Source: Actinomycetota bacterium
Lineage (GTDB): Bacteria; Actinomycetota; Thermoleophilia; Gaiellales; Gaiellaceae
Length of the DNA: 52,959 nucleotides
Reading direction: 5' to 3'
Assembly: GCA_005888435.1 (NCBI GenBank)
Contig: VAXO01000059.1
Location: 1-52,959, forward strand
Shown piece by piece: positions 32,577-40,173 of this stretch (its first letter is position 1; the number at the start of each line of letters is the position of its first letter). The translations under genes were made by a program, and so were the position numbers. The notes beneath the pieces are model-generated. The model ran no database searches. It was not told the DNA's origin and was given only the letters and a program-made list of their open reading frames with translations.

Positions 32577-33337
32577 ACGCGGGAATCGCAGGACGACTTT
32601 CGGTTGTCGCCCATCATCAGGTACATGTTCTTCGGAATGCGTGTGTACGTATTCCGCGGCGGGATGTCGGCCAATCCCATGGTCCTGGCGTCCTTGCGAT
32701 CGGGCTTGATGTACGGCTCGTCGAGCTTCTGGCCGTTGATGTAGACGAGCCCTTCACGTTCCTCCCACACCTCGCCCGGCAGACCGATCAGCCGCTTCAC
32801 GAACGTCCCCTGCGAGCCGCACTCCTGCTTCGCGAGGCTCGGCGTGTTGAAGACGACGATGTCGCCGCGGTGTGGCGAGCGCAGGTGGTAACAGAAGCGG
32901 CACGCGAGCACGCGGTCGGAGGTCCGCGCTTCGCACCCCTGCGCCGGCACCGCGCAGTGCAGCGTCGGCTCCATCGACGAGGACGGGATCCGGTACGGAT
33001 TGACGACCCACGCCTTGATCGCCAGCACGATCGCGACCGCGCCGACGATCGTGACCATCCAGTCGAGCGCGACGCGCCACCCGTGCGGCAGGTTCGGGAA
33101 GAGGCGATCGACCGGGTTGCGTGACCTCTTCTGCGCCTCGGCGGCACCGTCGCCGTCGAGCCCGAGGTCGTGGCGGGCGCGCTGCTCCGGGTCGCGGAGG
33201 ACGTCGTAGGCATCGCGCAGCTCGACCCACGAACCGTCCTGGTAGCGCCCTTCGAGCGCCGCACGACGGTAGGCGGCCTCGATCTCCTGCGGCGACGCCG
33301 ACGTGGAGACGCCGAGAACCTCGTATGGATCGCTCAC
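32495..33337 (-). CDS. lepB: J-domain-like/signal peptidase I fusion
   Basis: A 280-residue protein. Residues 3-58 read as a DnaJ-like domain: DPYEVLGVSTSASPQEIEAAYRR, then LRDAYDVLRDPEQRARHDL, but the HPD loop is replaced by GRYQDGS. A linker and TM helix (91-111) follow, then a complete type I signal peptidase: Ser121 in IPSSSMEPTLHC, Lys181 in GTFVKRLIGLPGE, and GDNRKSSCDSRVWGLVP. Four Cys (128, 135, 146, 149) between box B and RGD form two pairs absent from most LepB. GTG at 33337 overlaps the trmD stop (GTGA) and puts the J domain right at the N-terminus, in the cytoplasm. It removes signal peptides at the outer face; the J domain's role is unknown. Confidence 0.9.
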   Translation of the reverse strand: MSDPYEVLGVSTSASPQEIEAAYRRAALEGRYQDGSWVELRDAYDVLRDPEQRARHDLGLDGDGAAEAQKRSRNPVDRLFPNLPHGWRVALDWMVTIVGAVAIVLAIKAWVVNPYRIPSSSMEPTLHCAVPAQGCEARTSDRVLACRFCYHLRSPHRGDIVVFNTPSLAKQECGSQGTFVKRLIGLPGEVWEEREGLVYINGQKLDEPYIKPDRKDARTMGLADIPPRNTYTRIPKNMYLMMGDNRKSSCDSRVWGLVPRKNLIGNVFATYWPPSRISFH

Positions 33338-33990
33338 GTCACCGTCCGTCGGCGGCTCTGCTCGCGCCGCCACTCCTCGATCTTGCCGTGGTCGCCCGAA
33401 AGGAGCACCTCGGGCACGTGCCAGCCGCGGAACTCCGGCGGCCGCGTGTAGTGCGGGTACTCGAGCCCGCCGTGGAGCTCCGCGGAGAAGCTTTCGAGCG
33501 CGCCGGACTCTTCCTTGATCGCGCCGGGCAGCCGGCGCGCGATCGCGTCCACGAGCACCATCGCCGGCAGGTCGCCGTTCGAGAGGACGTACGGCCCGAT
33601 CGAGATCGCGTCCGACGCAAGATGCTGCACGACGCGTTCGTCGAAACCCTCGAAGCGCGCAGACAGGAGCGTCAGCCGCTCCTCCGCCGCGAGCTCCTCG
33701 ACAACGCCCTGCGTCAGCTGACGACCCTGCGGTGAGAGCGCGACGACGCGGTGGTCGGGCAAACCGCCGTAAGCGGCGTCGAGCGCTGCCGCGACCACGT
33801 CGACGCGCAGCACCATCCCGGCGCCGCCGCCGTACGGATCGTCGTCGACCTGGGCGGCGCGCAGCGGCGTCGTGTCACGGTACGAGAACAGCCGAAGGTC
33901 GAGCTCCGTCCCGAGGACAGTCGCGACCGGACGCTGCTCCGTGAGCCACGCAAACGCATGCGGAACGAGAGTGAAGACGTCGAGCTGCAC
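33334..33990 (-). CDS. trmD: tRNA (guanine-N1)-methyltransferase
   Basis: A 218-residue TrmD, the SPOUT enzyme that makes m1G37 in tRNA. It opens QLDVFTLVPHAFAWL, contains DDDPYGGGAGMVLRVDVVAAAL, VVALSPQGRQLTQGVVEELA, SARFEGFDERVVQHL and the knot motif ISIGPYVLSNGDLPAMVLVDAIARRLPG, followed by ESFSAELHGGLEYPHYTRPPEFRGWHVPEVLLSGDHGKIEEWR in the family order. It is slightly shorter than most TrmD (about 230-250) at the C-terminus. GTG start at 33990, 16 bp after rimM. The frame is open further upstream but there lies within rimM. Confidence 0.95.
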   Translation of the reverse strand: MQLDVFTLVPHAFAWLTEQRPVATVLGTELDLRLFSYRDTTPLRAAQVDDDPYGGGAGMVLRVDVVAAALDAAYGGLPDHRVVALSPQGRQLTQGVVEELAAEERLTLLSARFEGFDERVVQHLASDAISIGPYVLSNGDLPAMVLVDAIARRLPGAIKEESGALESFSAELHGGLEYPHYTRPPEFRGWHVPEVLLSGDHGKIEEWRREQSRRRTVT

Positions 33991-34006
33991 AGGGCGAGCG
34001 CTCAGG

Positions 34007-34474
34007 TTAGCCAGCGCCCCGAAAACCTGGTGCAACCACGATCTTCCCGCCGTCGAGGTCCACGGCGACCACGCACTCCTCGACCATCGGCAACAGGAGG
34101 CCGGAGTCGAGCTCGAGCACGTCGTTGGCAACGCCCGGCGCGACGTCCGTGACGGTCCCGAGCACGGGCCCGCCCTCCTCCGCCACCTCGAGGCCCACGA
34201 GCTGGAAGACGTAGTACTCGTCCTCGCCGGTCGGCGCGAGCGCGCGGCGCGGCACTTCGAGCGCCGCCCCGCGGGGGACACGGCGGTCGAGCCGGATCAC
34301 CGGGCGGCCGCGCGCCTGTTTCGAGCCGACGATCGTCGCGTCCTCGCCCTCGACGACCAGCCTGGCGCCCTTCGCGAACAGCTCGCGCGTCTCGCTGGCG
34401 CCCTCCACGACGAACGAGCCGTCGAGCCCGTGCGATTTCCCGACGCGGCCGATGACGACCGTGTCACTGTTCAC
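34007..34474 (-). CDS. rimM: 16S rRNA processing protein RimM
   Basis: A 155-residue RimM, a 30S maturation factor that binds S19. The N-terminal beta-barrel begins VVIGRVGKSHGLDGSFVV and the C-terminal PRC-barrel contains EYYVFQLVGLEVAEEGGPVLGTVTDVAPGVANDVLEL and LLLPMVEECVVAVDLDGGKIVV. It is a little shorter than typical (about 165-175). GTG at 34474 overlaps the end of the metallophosphoesterase gene by 11 bp, so the two are cotranslated. Upstream in-frame extension would read through that gene. Confidence 0.93.
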   Translation of the reverse strand: MNSDTVVIGRVGKSHGLDGSFVVEGASETRELFAKGARLVVEGEDATIVGSKQARGRPVIRLDRRVPRGAALEVPRRALAPTGEDEYYVFQLVGLEVAEEGGPVLGTVTDVAPGVANDVLELDSGLLLPMVEECVVAVDLDGGKIVVAPGFRGAG

Positions 34475-35132
34475 GCGAAAGCTTCTCGAAGAACTCCGTC
34501 GCCTCCTCCGGAGACGCTTCGGGCCACTCGCCAGGCCAGACGGAGAGATCGCCGGGGACGTACTCCGTCCGCCGCAGCTCGACATCGTTGCCGTCGAGCA
34601 GCGCCCAGTACGCGCCCGCCTCGCGCTCGTACGGCATCCCAACGCTGCCGGCGTTGACGACCCGGATGTCGCCGATGGGGCGGTCGAACTGGATGTGCGT
34701 ATGGCCGCAGACCACGATGTCGGCATCGACGCCGTCGAGCGCTTCGCGCCATGACTCCTCCGGACTGACGCGCGTGAAGATCTCCTCGTCGTCGCGCGGG
34801 GTCGCATGACAGAAAAGCACGCGGTCGATCGTCTCGGTCAGCGGGAGCGAACGCAGAAAAGAGAAGGCGTCATCGGACAGGCGCCCGCGCACGAAGTCCA
34901 TCAGCTCGGGCGGCGCACGTCCCGGCTCCTCCTCCACCACCTCGCGGTCGGCGTTACCGCGAATGAAGCGGACGTCGCCTTCGAGCGACGTCAGACGCTC
35001 GTACGTCTCCGCCGGCCACGGCCCGGCGACGAAGTCGCCGCCGACGAGAATCACGTCCGCGTCGACTTCCGCGAGCACCGCATCGAGGGCCGGCAGATTG
35101 CCGTGGATGTCGTAGAGCGCTGCGACTCGCAC
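34464..35132 (-). CDS. Calcineurin-like metallophosphoesterase
   Basis: A 222-residue metallophosphoesterase of the YfcE/MJ0936-like group. Metal ligands are all present: ALYDIHGNLPALDAVL (DxH), LVGGDFVAGP (GD), IRGNADREVV (GNxD/E), FCHATPRDDEE (H) and VVCGHTHIQFDRPIG (GHTH), followed by VVNAGSVGMP. Likely a phosphodiesterase or protein/nucleotide phosphatase; substrate unknown. GTG start at 35132. It is not part of the usual rpsP-rimM-trmD series and follows repeat copy B, which probably separates it from khpA. Confidence 0.9.
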   Translation of the reverse strand: MRVAALYDIHGNLPALDAVLAEVDADVILVGGDFVAGPWPAETYERLTSLEGDVRFIRGNADREVVEEEPGRAPPELMDFVRGRLSDDAFSFLRSLPLTETIDRVLFCHATPRDDEEIFTRVSPEESWREALDGVDADIVVCGHTHIQFDRPIGDIRVVNAGSVGMPYEREAGAYWALLDGNDVELRRTEYVPGDLSVWPGEWPEASPEEATEFFEKLSREQ

Positions 35133-35174
35133 TAGGGGCGTTTCATCTGCGTTCGAATTGGCACGTCACCAAGA

Positions 35175-35249
35175 TTGTGCGTTAGACGGTTGCGCGGGCA
35201 AAGCCCGCACAACCTCTGTGCGGCGCCGCAAGCGGCGCCTCAGTCCACG
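35175..35249. repeat. Dispersed structured repeat, copy B
   Basis: This 75-bp stretch matches 4270-4345 in 67 of 76 columns. It forms a 12-bp hairpin (35188-35199 with 35203-35214) and a perfect 8-bp hairpin (35222-35229 with 35232-35239) that touches the TGA stop (35240-35242) of khpA. Relative to copy A, T35190-A35212 replaces C4285-G4307, a compensatory change in the long stem. An overlapping alternative stem, CGCACA with TGTGCG (35207-35212 with 35218-35222 region), is also possible. Confidence 0.85.
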
Positions 35250-35470
35250 ATCTCGAGCTGCACGCGCCGCCGCTCGCGCGCACTGCCCGCGCGCACGATC
35301 GTGCGCAGCGCGCGGGCGATGCGTCCCTGCCTGCCGATCACCTGGCCGAGGTCGTCCTCGGCCACGTGCAGGCGCAGAACGACCGTGTCGTCCTCCTCGA
35401 CCCGCTCGACACGCACCTCATCGGGTGAGTCGACGAGCTTGCGCGCCAGGAACTCGAGCAGTTCCGCCAC
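35240..35470 (-). CDS. khpA: KH-domain RNA-binding protein KhpA
   Basis: A 76-residue single KH domain. The GxxG loop is IGRQGRIARALRTIV; before it lie VRVERVEEDDTVVLRLHVAEDDLGQ (strands) and after it RRRVQLEIVD. KhpA proteins bind RNA, often with KhpB/Jag, and affect translation and cell division; the gene between rpsP and rimM is its standard place. GTG start shares one base with the rpsP stop (TAGTG). The last two codons and stop belong to the structured repeat copy B. Confidence 0.94.
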   Translation of the reverse strand: MAELLEFLARKLVDSPDEVRVERVEEDDTVVLRLHVAEDDLGQVIGRQGRIARALRTIVRAGSARERRRVQLEIVD

Positions 35471-35712
35471 TACGGCAGGTTCTTCGCCTTGAGCAGCTTC
35501 TGCACCGCCTCGGACGGCTGCGCGCCCTTGCCGAGCCAGTCCTTCACCTTCTCCTCGTCGAACTCGATGAGCGACGGATCGTGCTGCGGGTTGTACCGCC
35601 CCACGATCTCGATGAACTTGCCGTCTCGCGGCGAGCGCGAGTCGGCCACGACGACGCGGTACACCGGGTTCTTCTTCGACCCGACGCGCGTCAACCTCAT
35701 GCGAACAGCCAA
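35470..35712 (-). CDS. rpsP: 30S ribosomal protein S16
   Basis: An 80-residue S16 with the family sequence [33 protein letters not shown] and [37 protein letters not shown]. The start is TTG at 35712: GGAGG lies 7 nt upstream (inside the end of ffh), and homology requires the residues before the internal ATG at 35700. The gene begins 4 bp after the ffh stop and shares a base with khpA, forming a tight ffh-rpsP-khpA unit. Confidence 0.96.
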   Translation of the reverse strand: MAVRMRLTRVGSKKNPVYRVVVADSRSPRDGKFIEIVGRYNPQHDPSLIEFDEEKVKDWLGKGAQPSEAVQKLLKAKNLP

Positions 35713-35716
35713 ACCG

Positions 35717-37102
35717 TTACCTCCGTGTCTTCGATCGCTTCTTGCGTTTGTTGGACTTCGTCGCCTTGCGCTGCTGCTGCGGCGGCGCCTCTGGCGCGGC
35801 CGCCCCCGGCAACTGGGGAAGCTTGCCTTTGCTCATGCCCTTCATGAGCTTCTCCATCTCCTTGCGGCCCTCGAGCAGCCGGTTGACCTCCTCGACGGAC
35901 GTGCCCGACCCGCCCGCGATGCGCTTGCGACGCGAGCCGTCGATCACCTTCGGCAGCGCGCGCTCCTGCGGCGTCATCGACAGGATGATCGCCTCCACCC
36001 GCGCAAACTGCTTCTCGTCGACCTGGTCGATCCCCTCGAGCTGCTTGCCGAGCCCCGGGATCAGCTTCACGAGCCCGCCGATCGAGCCCATGCGGCGGAT
36101 CATCCGGTAGCTCTTCAGGAAGTCGTCGAAGGTGAACTGGCCCGCCATCATCCGGGCCTCCATCTCCTTCTGCTCGTCAGCCTCGACCGCCTGCTCCGCG
36201 CGCTCGACCAGCGTGAGGATGTCGCCCATCCCGAGGATGCGCGACGCCATCCGGTCGGGATGGAAGTACTCGAGCTGGTCGACCTTCTCGCCGACCGAGA
36301 TGAGCTTGATCGGCTTGCCGGTGACCGCCTTCACCGACAGCGCCGCGCCGCCGCGCGCATCGCCATCGAGCTTCGTCAGCACGACGCCGTCGAACGCGAC
36401 GCGCTCCTGGAATGCGAGCGCGACGTTGACCGCTTCCTGACCCGTCATCGAGTCGAGCACGAGCAGGACGTTGGCGGGCTTCGCGACGTCGCGGACGCGC
36501 TCGAGCTCGTCCATCAGCTCCTCGTCGACGTGGAGACGGCCCGCGGTGTCGAGGATGATCGCGTCGGCGTCGAGCTGCTCGATGCCGTTGCGCACGACGG
36601 CGACGGGATCGCTTCCGTCCTCGCGGTAGACGGGGATCTGAATCTGCTTGCCGAGCTGCTCGAGCTGATCGATTGCCGCCGGACGCTGGAGGTCGGCGGC
36701 GACGAGCCCGGGCTTCCGGCCTTCCTTGCGCAGCAGCAGCGCGAGCTTCGCCGCCGCCGTCGTCTTGCCGGACCCCTGCAGGCCCGCGAGCAGGATCACG
36801 GTCGGCGGCCGGCCGGTGAAGACGAGCTGCGAGCTCCCCGAGCCCATCAGCGCCGTCAGCTCGTCGTGGACGATCTTCACGACCTGCTGGCCCGGCGTGA
36901 TGCTCTTCAGGACGTCCTGGCCGAGCGCGCGCTCGCGCACGTGGGCGACGAAGTCCTTGACGACCTCGAAGTTGACGTCCGCCTCGAGCAGGGCGAGCCG
37001 GATCTCGCGCATCGCGCGGGAGATCGCCTCCTCGTCGAGCGTTCCGCGTCCCCGCAGGTCGCCGAGGGCGCTCTGCAGCCGGTCTGACAGGGCGTCGAAC
37101 AC
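35717..37102 (-). CDS. ffh: Signal recognition particle GTPase Ffh
   Basis: A 461-residue SRP54/Ffh. N domain begins [20 protein letters not shown] domain motifs are [15 protein letters not shown] (G1), [31 protein letters not shown] (G3), [14 protein letters not shown] (G4) and [26 protein letters not shown]. The methionine-rich M domain with [10 protein letters not shown] binds SRP RNA and signal peptides. The tail is very basic ([13 protein letters not shown]). GTG at 37102 is preferred over TTG at 37111 because MFDALSDRL is the usual start and TACACT lies 8 nt upstream. It delivers nascent membrane proteins to FtsY. Confidence 0.96.
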   Translation of the reverse strand: MFDALSDRLQSALGDLRGRGTLDEEAISRAMREIRLALLEADVNFEVVKDFVAHVRERALGQDVLKSITPGQQVVKIVHDELTALMGSGSSQLVFTGRPPTVILLAGLQGSGKTTAAAKLALLLRKEGRKPGLVAADLQRPAAIDQLEQLGKQIQIPVYREDGSDPVAVVRNGIEQLDADAIILDTAGRLHVDEELMDELERVRDVAKPANVLLVLDSMTGQEAVNVALAFQERVAFDGVVLTKLDGDARGGAALSVKAVTGKPIKLISVGEKVDQLEYFHPDRMASRILGMGDILTLVERAEQAVEADEQKEMEARMMAGQFTFDDFLKSYRMIRRMGSIGGLVKLIPGLGKQLEGIDQVDEKQFARVEAIILSMTPQERALPKVIDGSRRKRIAGGSGTSVEEVNRLLEGRKEMEKLMKGMSKGKLPQLPGAAAPEAPPQQQRKATKSNKRKKRSKTRR

Positions 37103-37110
37103 GGCCGCCA

Positions 37111-37116
37111 AGTGTA
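37111..37116 (-). promoter_or_regulatory. Putative leaderless -10 box (TACACT) for ffh-rpsP-khpA
   Basis: TACACT on the minus strand ends 8 nt before the preferred ffh GTG. It lies in the 29-bp gap that separates ffh from the divergent cyclase gene and is not derived from a stop codon. Confidence 0.5.
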
Positions 37117-37131
37117 GGCCAGACTTCGCAC

Positions 37132-40100
37132 ATGGCCGAGGAACGGAAGCTGGCCACCATCCTCTTCGCCGATCTTGCGGGCTCGACGGCGCTCGCCGAC
37201 GAGCAGGACCCCGAACGGACGCGCGCCCGGCTCGAGCGGTTCTACGACTCGATGTCCGCGGAGATCCAGGCCGCCGGCGGGACGGTCGAGAAGTTCGCCG
37301 GCGACGCTGTGATGGCGGCCTTCGGCGCTCCCGAGGCGCTGGAGGATCACGCGGAGCGGGCGCTGCATACCGCCTTCGCCATGCAGCGCCGGCTCGAGAG
37401 CGGGCTCGCGCTGCGGATCGGCGTCAACACAGGCGAGGTCGTGGTCGGGCGCGCCCGCGAGGGCAGCTCGTTCGCCAGCGGCGACGCGGTCAACGTCGCG
37501 GCGCGGCTCGAGCAGGCGGCCGAGCCCGGAGAGATCCTCGCCGGGGAACGGACGGCCGCCGCCGCGCGCGGGGCATTCGAGTTCGGCGCAGCGCGGACGG
37601 TCGAGGCGAAAGGGAAGCCCGGCGGCGTGGCTTGCCGGCCGGTGGTCCGCGCGTTGTCGCTGATGCGTCCCCGCGGGCCGGGGGCCCTGTTCGTCGGCCG
37701 CGAGCTGGAGCTCCGCCGGCTCGAAGCTGCGTACGATCGCGCCGTCGAGCGGCGACACCCGGTGCTCGTGACCGTGCTCGGCGACGCGGGTGTCGGCAAG
37801 ACGCGGCTGATGCGCGAGCTCTGGAGCTTCCTCGCGCAGCAGGAGCCGGAGCCGCTCCGGCGCACAGGGCGCTGCCTTGCGTACGGCGAGGGCATCACGT
37901 TCTGGCCGCTCGCCGAGGCGCTGAAGGAGCACTTCGGGATTCTCGAGAGCGATCCGCCCGAGGATGTGCGTCGGCGTCTCGGCGACCGCGAGATCCTCGG
38001 CCTGACGCTCGGGCTCGATGTCGCGGGCGACCTGCATCCGCTCGCGGCACGCGACAGGCTGCACGCAGCGTGGGTCGACTTCGTCACCGAACAGGCCTCT
38101 GAGCGAACCGCGGTCGTGCTGATCGAAGACGTGCACTGGGCGGAGCCGCCGCTGCTCGAACTGCTCGAACGCCTCGTGCGTGACGTCCGCGCGCCCTTGC
38201 TGCTGCTCGTGACGGCCCGCCCGGACTTCGCCTATCGCTGGAACGTGCGCGTCGACGCCGAGACGATCGTGCTCGAGCCGCTCGCCGGCGAGGTCGCAAC
38301 GGTCCTGGTCGAAGAGCTCGCAATGCAACTGCCGGCGGACGTGCGCGAGCTGATCGTGCGCCGCGCAGAAGGGAATCCGTTCTTCGTCGAGGAGCTCGTT
38401 CAGCTTGCGGGCGAGAACGGCCGCGAGATCCCGGACTCGGTCCAGGCCGTGCTCGCGGCGCGAATCGACCTGCTGGACGACGCGGACAAAGCCGCGCTGC
38501 AGGCCGCGGCGGTGATCGGCCGGACATTCTGGACCGGCCCGATCTACGAGCTCGTGGGCGAGCACGCACCGGACCTGGCGACGCTGGAGGGCCGCGATTT
38601 CATCCGCCGCCGCGCCGCATCGTCGCTCGAAGGCGAGGTCGAGTACGTCTTCAAGCACGCGCTCACTCGCGAGGTTGCCTACAACGGGCTGACGAAGGCC
38701 CGGCGCGCGCGGCTGCACGCCGACTTCGCACGCTGGCTCGAGGCCATGGGCGGCGGTCGCGACGAGCACGCGCCGCTCCTCGCGCATCACTACGCCGAGG
38801 CGGTGCGTCCCGAAGATGTCGACGTCGCGTGGCCCGACGGCGGCGACGAGCTCGACACACTGAGCGCGAAAGCCGTCACATGGTTGAGCCGGGCCGCGGA
38901 GGCGGCAATGTCGCGATACGAACTTCAGGACGCGGTTGCACTCCTCGAGCGAGCGATACCGCTTGCAGAGGACCAGGGGCGCCTCTGGCGTCGGATTGCG
39001 CGCGCGCATGCGCTCAACTACGACGGCGACGCACTCATGCACGCATTTGAGCGCGCGCTCGACCTAACCGTCGACGAGCGCCAACGAGCAGACACCTACG
39101 CCGAGCTGGCGTTCGAGAACGCGCTGCGGTCGGGCATGTGGCGCCGCCGCCCGCCGCAGGACGTCGTCGCCGCATGGACGTCACGCGCGCTTGCGGGCGT
39201 ACAACCGCGCTCACCCGAGCATGCGAAGTCGCTCGTGGCCCGCGCTATGGGAGGATTTCCCGATGCCGAGGAAAACGCCGCGCTCGCACTCGAGATCGCG
39301 GACGACCTCGGTGACGCGAGCCTACAGTCGTCTGCACGCGACGCGCTCGGCGTGGCCGCCTTTCGACGAGGCGACTTCGATGCCGCGTACGAGTTCGAGA
39401 CGAGCCGCTTCCGTCTGCGCGACGAGTTGGATGACCCCGATCTCGTGCACGACCTCTACCTGTCGACAATCCCGACGGCGAATGCCGTGGGTCGGCTCGG
39501 CGAAGCGCGGCGACTCGGGGACGAGCTGGTCGAGATCGTCGCGGAGCTGACCCCGCACCACCGACTTCACGGCGCAGCGAACCTCATCGAGATCGACGAG
39601 CTCAGCGGCACGTGGAGTGCGATCGTCGCGCGGGAGGACGCGACGGTCGCGGCCGTCGAAGCCAACCGCGATACCCCGTGCGTACGCAATCCGCGTTCGC
39701 TGCTCGTCTGTGCCATCGCACGCGAAGTCGCGGGGGATCGCGAGCGGAGCAGGGAGCTCGAAGCGCTGGCGGCCGAATTCCAAGCCGAAGGACACGGCGG
39801 CGCCGTCGCGACGCCTCGGGCGCGCCTTGCGATCGTGCGCGGGGAGCTCGAGGTCATACAGGAACTGCTCTTGGATGATTTCTGGCTCCGCCGCCAGACG
39901 TGGTTCGCACTCCCCGCCGCAGCGGCGCGGCTGGACGCCCTTGCCGTCCTGGGCAAAGCGGCCGACATCGCGGCTGCGTTCGCGCCGCGACGTTCCTACG
40001 TCGAACCGTTCGCCGTGCGTGCGCTCGGCGTCGCCAAGAGCGACGAGGCGCTCCTGGCACAGGCCGACGGAGCCTTCCGCGCCCTCGGCCTCGACTGGCA

Positions 40101-40152
40101 TGCGGATCAAACCGCCCGCCTCGGGGAGCTGCGGAAGCTCGCCCTCGGCTAG
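37132..40152 (+). CDS. Class III adenylate cyclase fused to AAA ATPase and TPR-like repeats (first)
   Basis: A 1006-residue soluble signalling protein. Residues 6-175 are a class III cyclase: metal Asp14 in ILFADLAGST and Asp58 in EKFAGDAVMAAFG, Lys54 and Asp118 for adenine specificity, and Asn121/Arg125 in NVAARLEQ for catalysis, all present, so cAMP synthesis is expected. Residues about 185-470 are a STAND-type ATPase: Walker A LGDAGVGKTR (216-225), Walker B VVLIEDVHWAE. The rest is helical TPR/bacterial-transcriptional-activator-like repeat. The input is unknown. ATG start; no RBS or clear TACNNT box. Divergent from ffh and followed 21 bp later by a paralogue. Confidence 0.9.
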   Translation: MAEERKLATILFADLAGSTALADEQDPERTRARLERFYDSMSAEIQAAGGTVEKFAGDAVMAAFGAPEALEDHAERALHTAFAMQRRLESGLALRIGVNTGEVVVGRAREGSSFASGDAVNVAARLEQAAEPGEILAGERTAAAARGAFEFGAARTVEAKGKPGGVACRPVVRALSLMRPRGPGALFVGRELELRRLEAAYDRAVERRHPVLVTVLGDAGVGKTRLMRELWSFLAQQEPEPLRRTGRCLAYGEGITFWPLAEALKEHFGILESDPPEDVRRRLGDREILGLTLGLDVAGDLHPLAARDRLHAAWVDFVTEQASERTAVVLIEDVHWAEPPLLELLERLVRDVRAPLLLLVTARPDFAYRWNVRVDAETIVLEPLAGEVATVLVEELAMQLPADVRELIVRRAEGNPFFVEELVQLAGENGREIPDSVQAVLAARIDLLDDADKAALQAAAVIGRTFWTGPIYELVGEHAPDLATLEGRDFIRRRAASSLEGEVEYVFKHALTREVAYNGLTKARRARLHADFARWLEAMGGGRDEHAPLLAHHYAEAVRPEDVDVAWPDGGDELDTLSAKAVTWLSRAAEAAMSRYELQDAVALLERAIPLAEDQGRLWRRIARAHALNYDGDALMHAFERALDLTVDERQRADTYAELAFENALRSGMWRRRPPQDVVAAWTSRALAGVQPRSPEHAKSLVARAMGGFPDAEENAALALEIADDLGDASLQSSARDALGVAAFRRGDFDAAYEFETSRFRLRDELDDPDLVHDLYLSTIPTANAVGRLGEARRLGDELVEIVAELTPHHRLHGAANLIEIDELSGTWSAIVAREDATVAAVEANRDTPCVRNPRSLLVCAIAREVAGDRERSRELEALAAEFQAEGHGGAVATPRARLAIVRGELEVIQELLLDDFWLRRQTWFALPAAAARLDALAVLGKAADIAAAFAPRRSYVEPFAVRALGVAKSDEALLAQADGAFRALGLDWHADQTARLGELRKLALG

Positions 40153-40161
40153 ACACAGTCC

Positions 40162-40167
40162 TACACT
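40162..40167 (+). promoter_or_regulatory. Putative leaderless -10 box (TACACT) for the second cyclase
   Basis: TACACT ends 6 nt before the ATG at 40174, in the 21-bp gap between the two cyclase genes. Suggests the second cyclase can be expressed on its own. Confidence 0.5.
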
Positions 40168-40173
40168 CCGGAC

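Noticed and set aside
37111-37131. TACNNT promoter for the first cyclase gene
   Set aside because: No TANNNT box lies 6-9 nt before its ATG; the only box in this gap reads toward ffh.
36907-39042. 711-residue minus-strand frame opposite the first cyclase
   Set aside because: It runs across the ffh start and antisense to a complete cyclase gene and has no recognisable domain.
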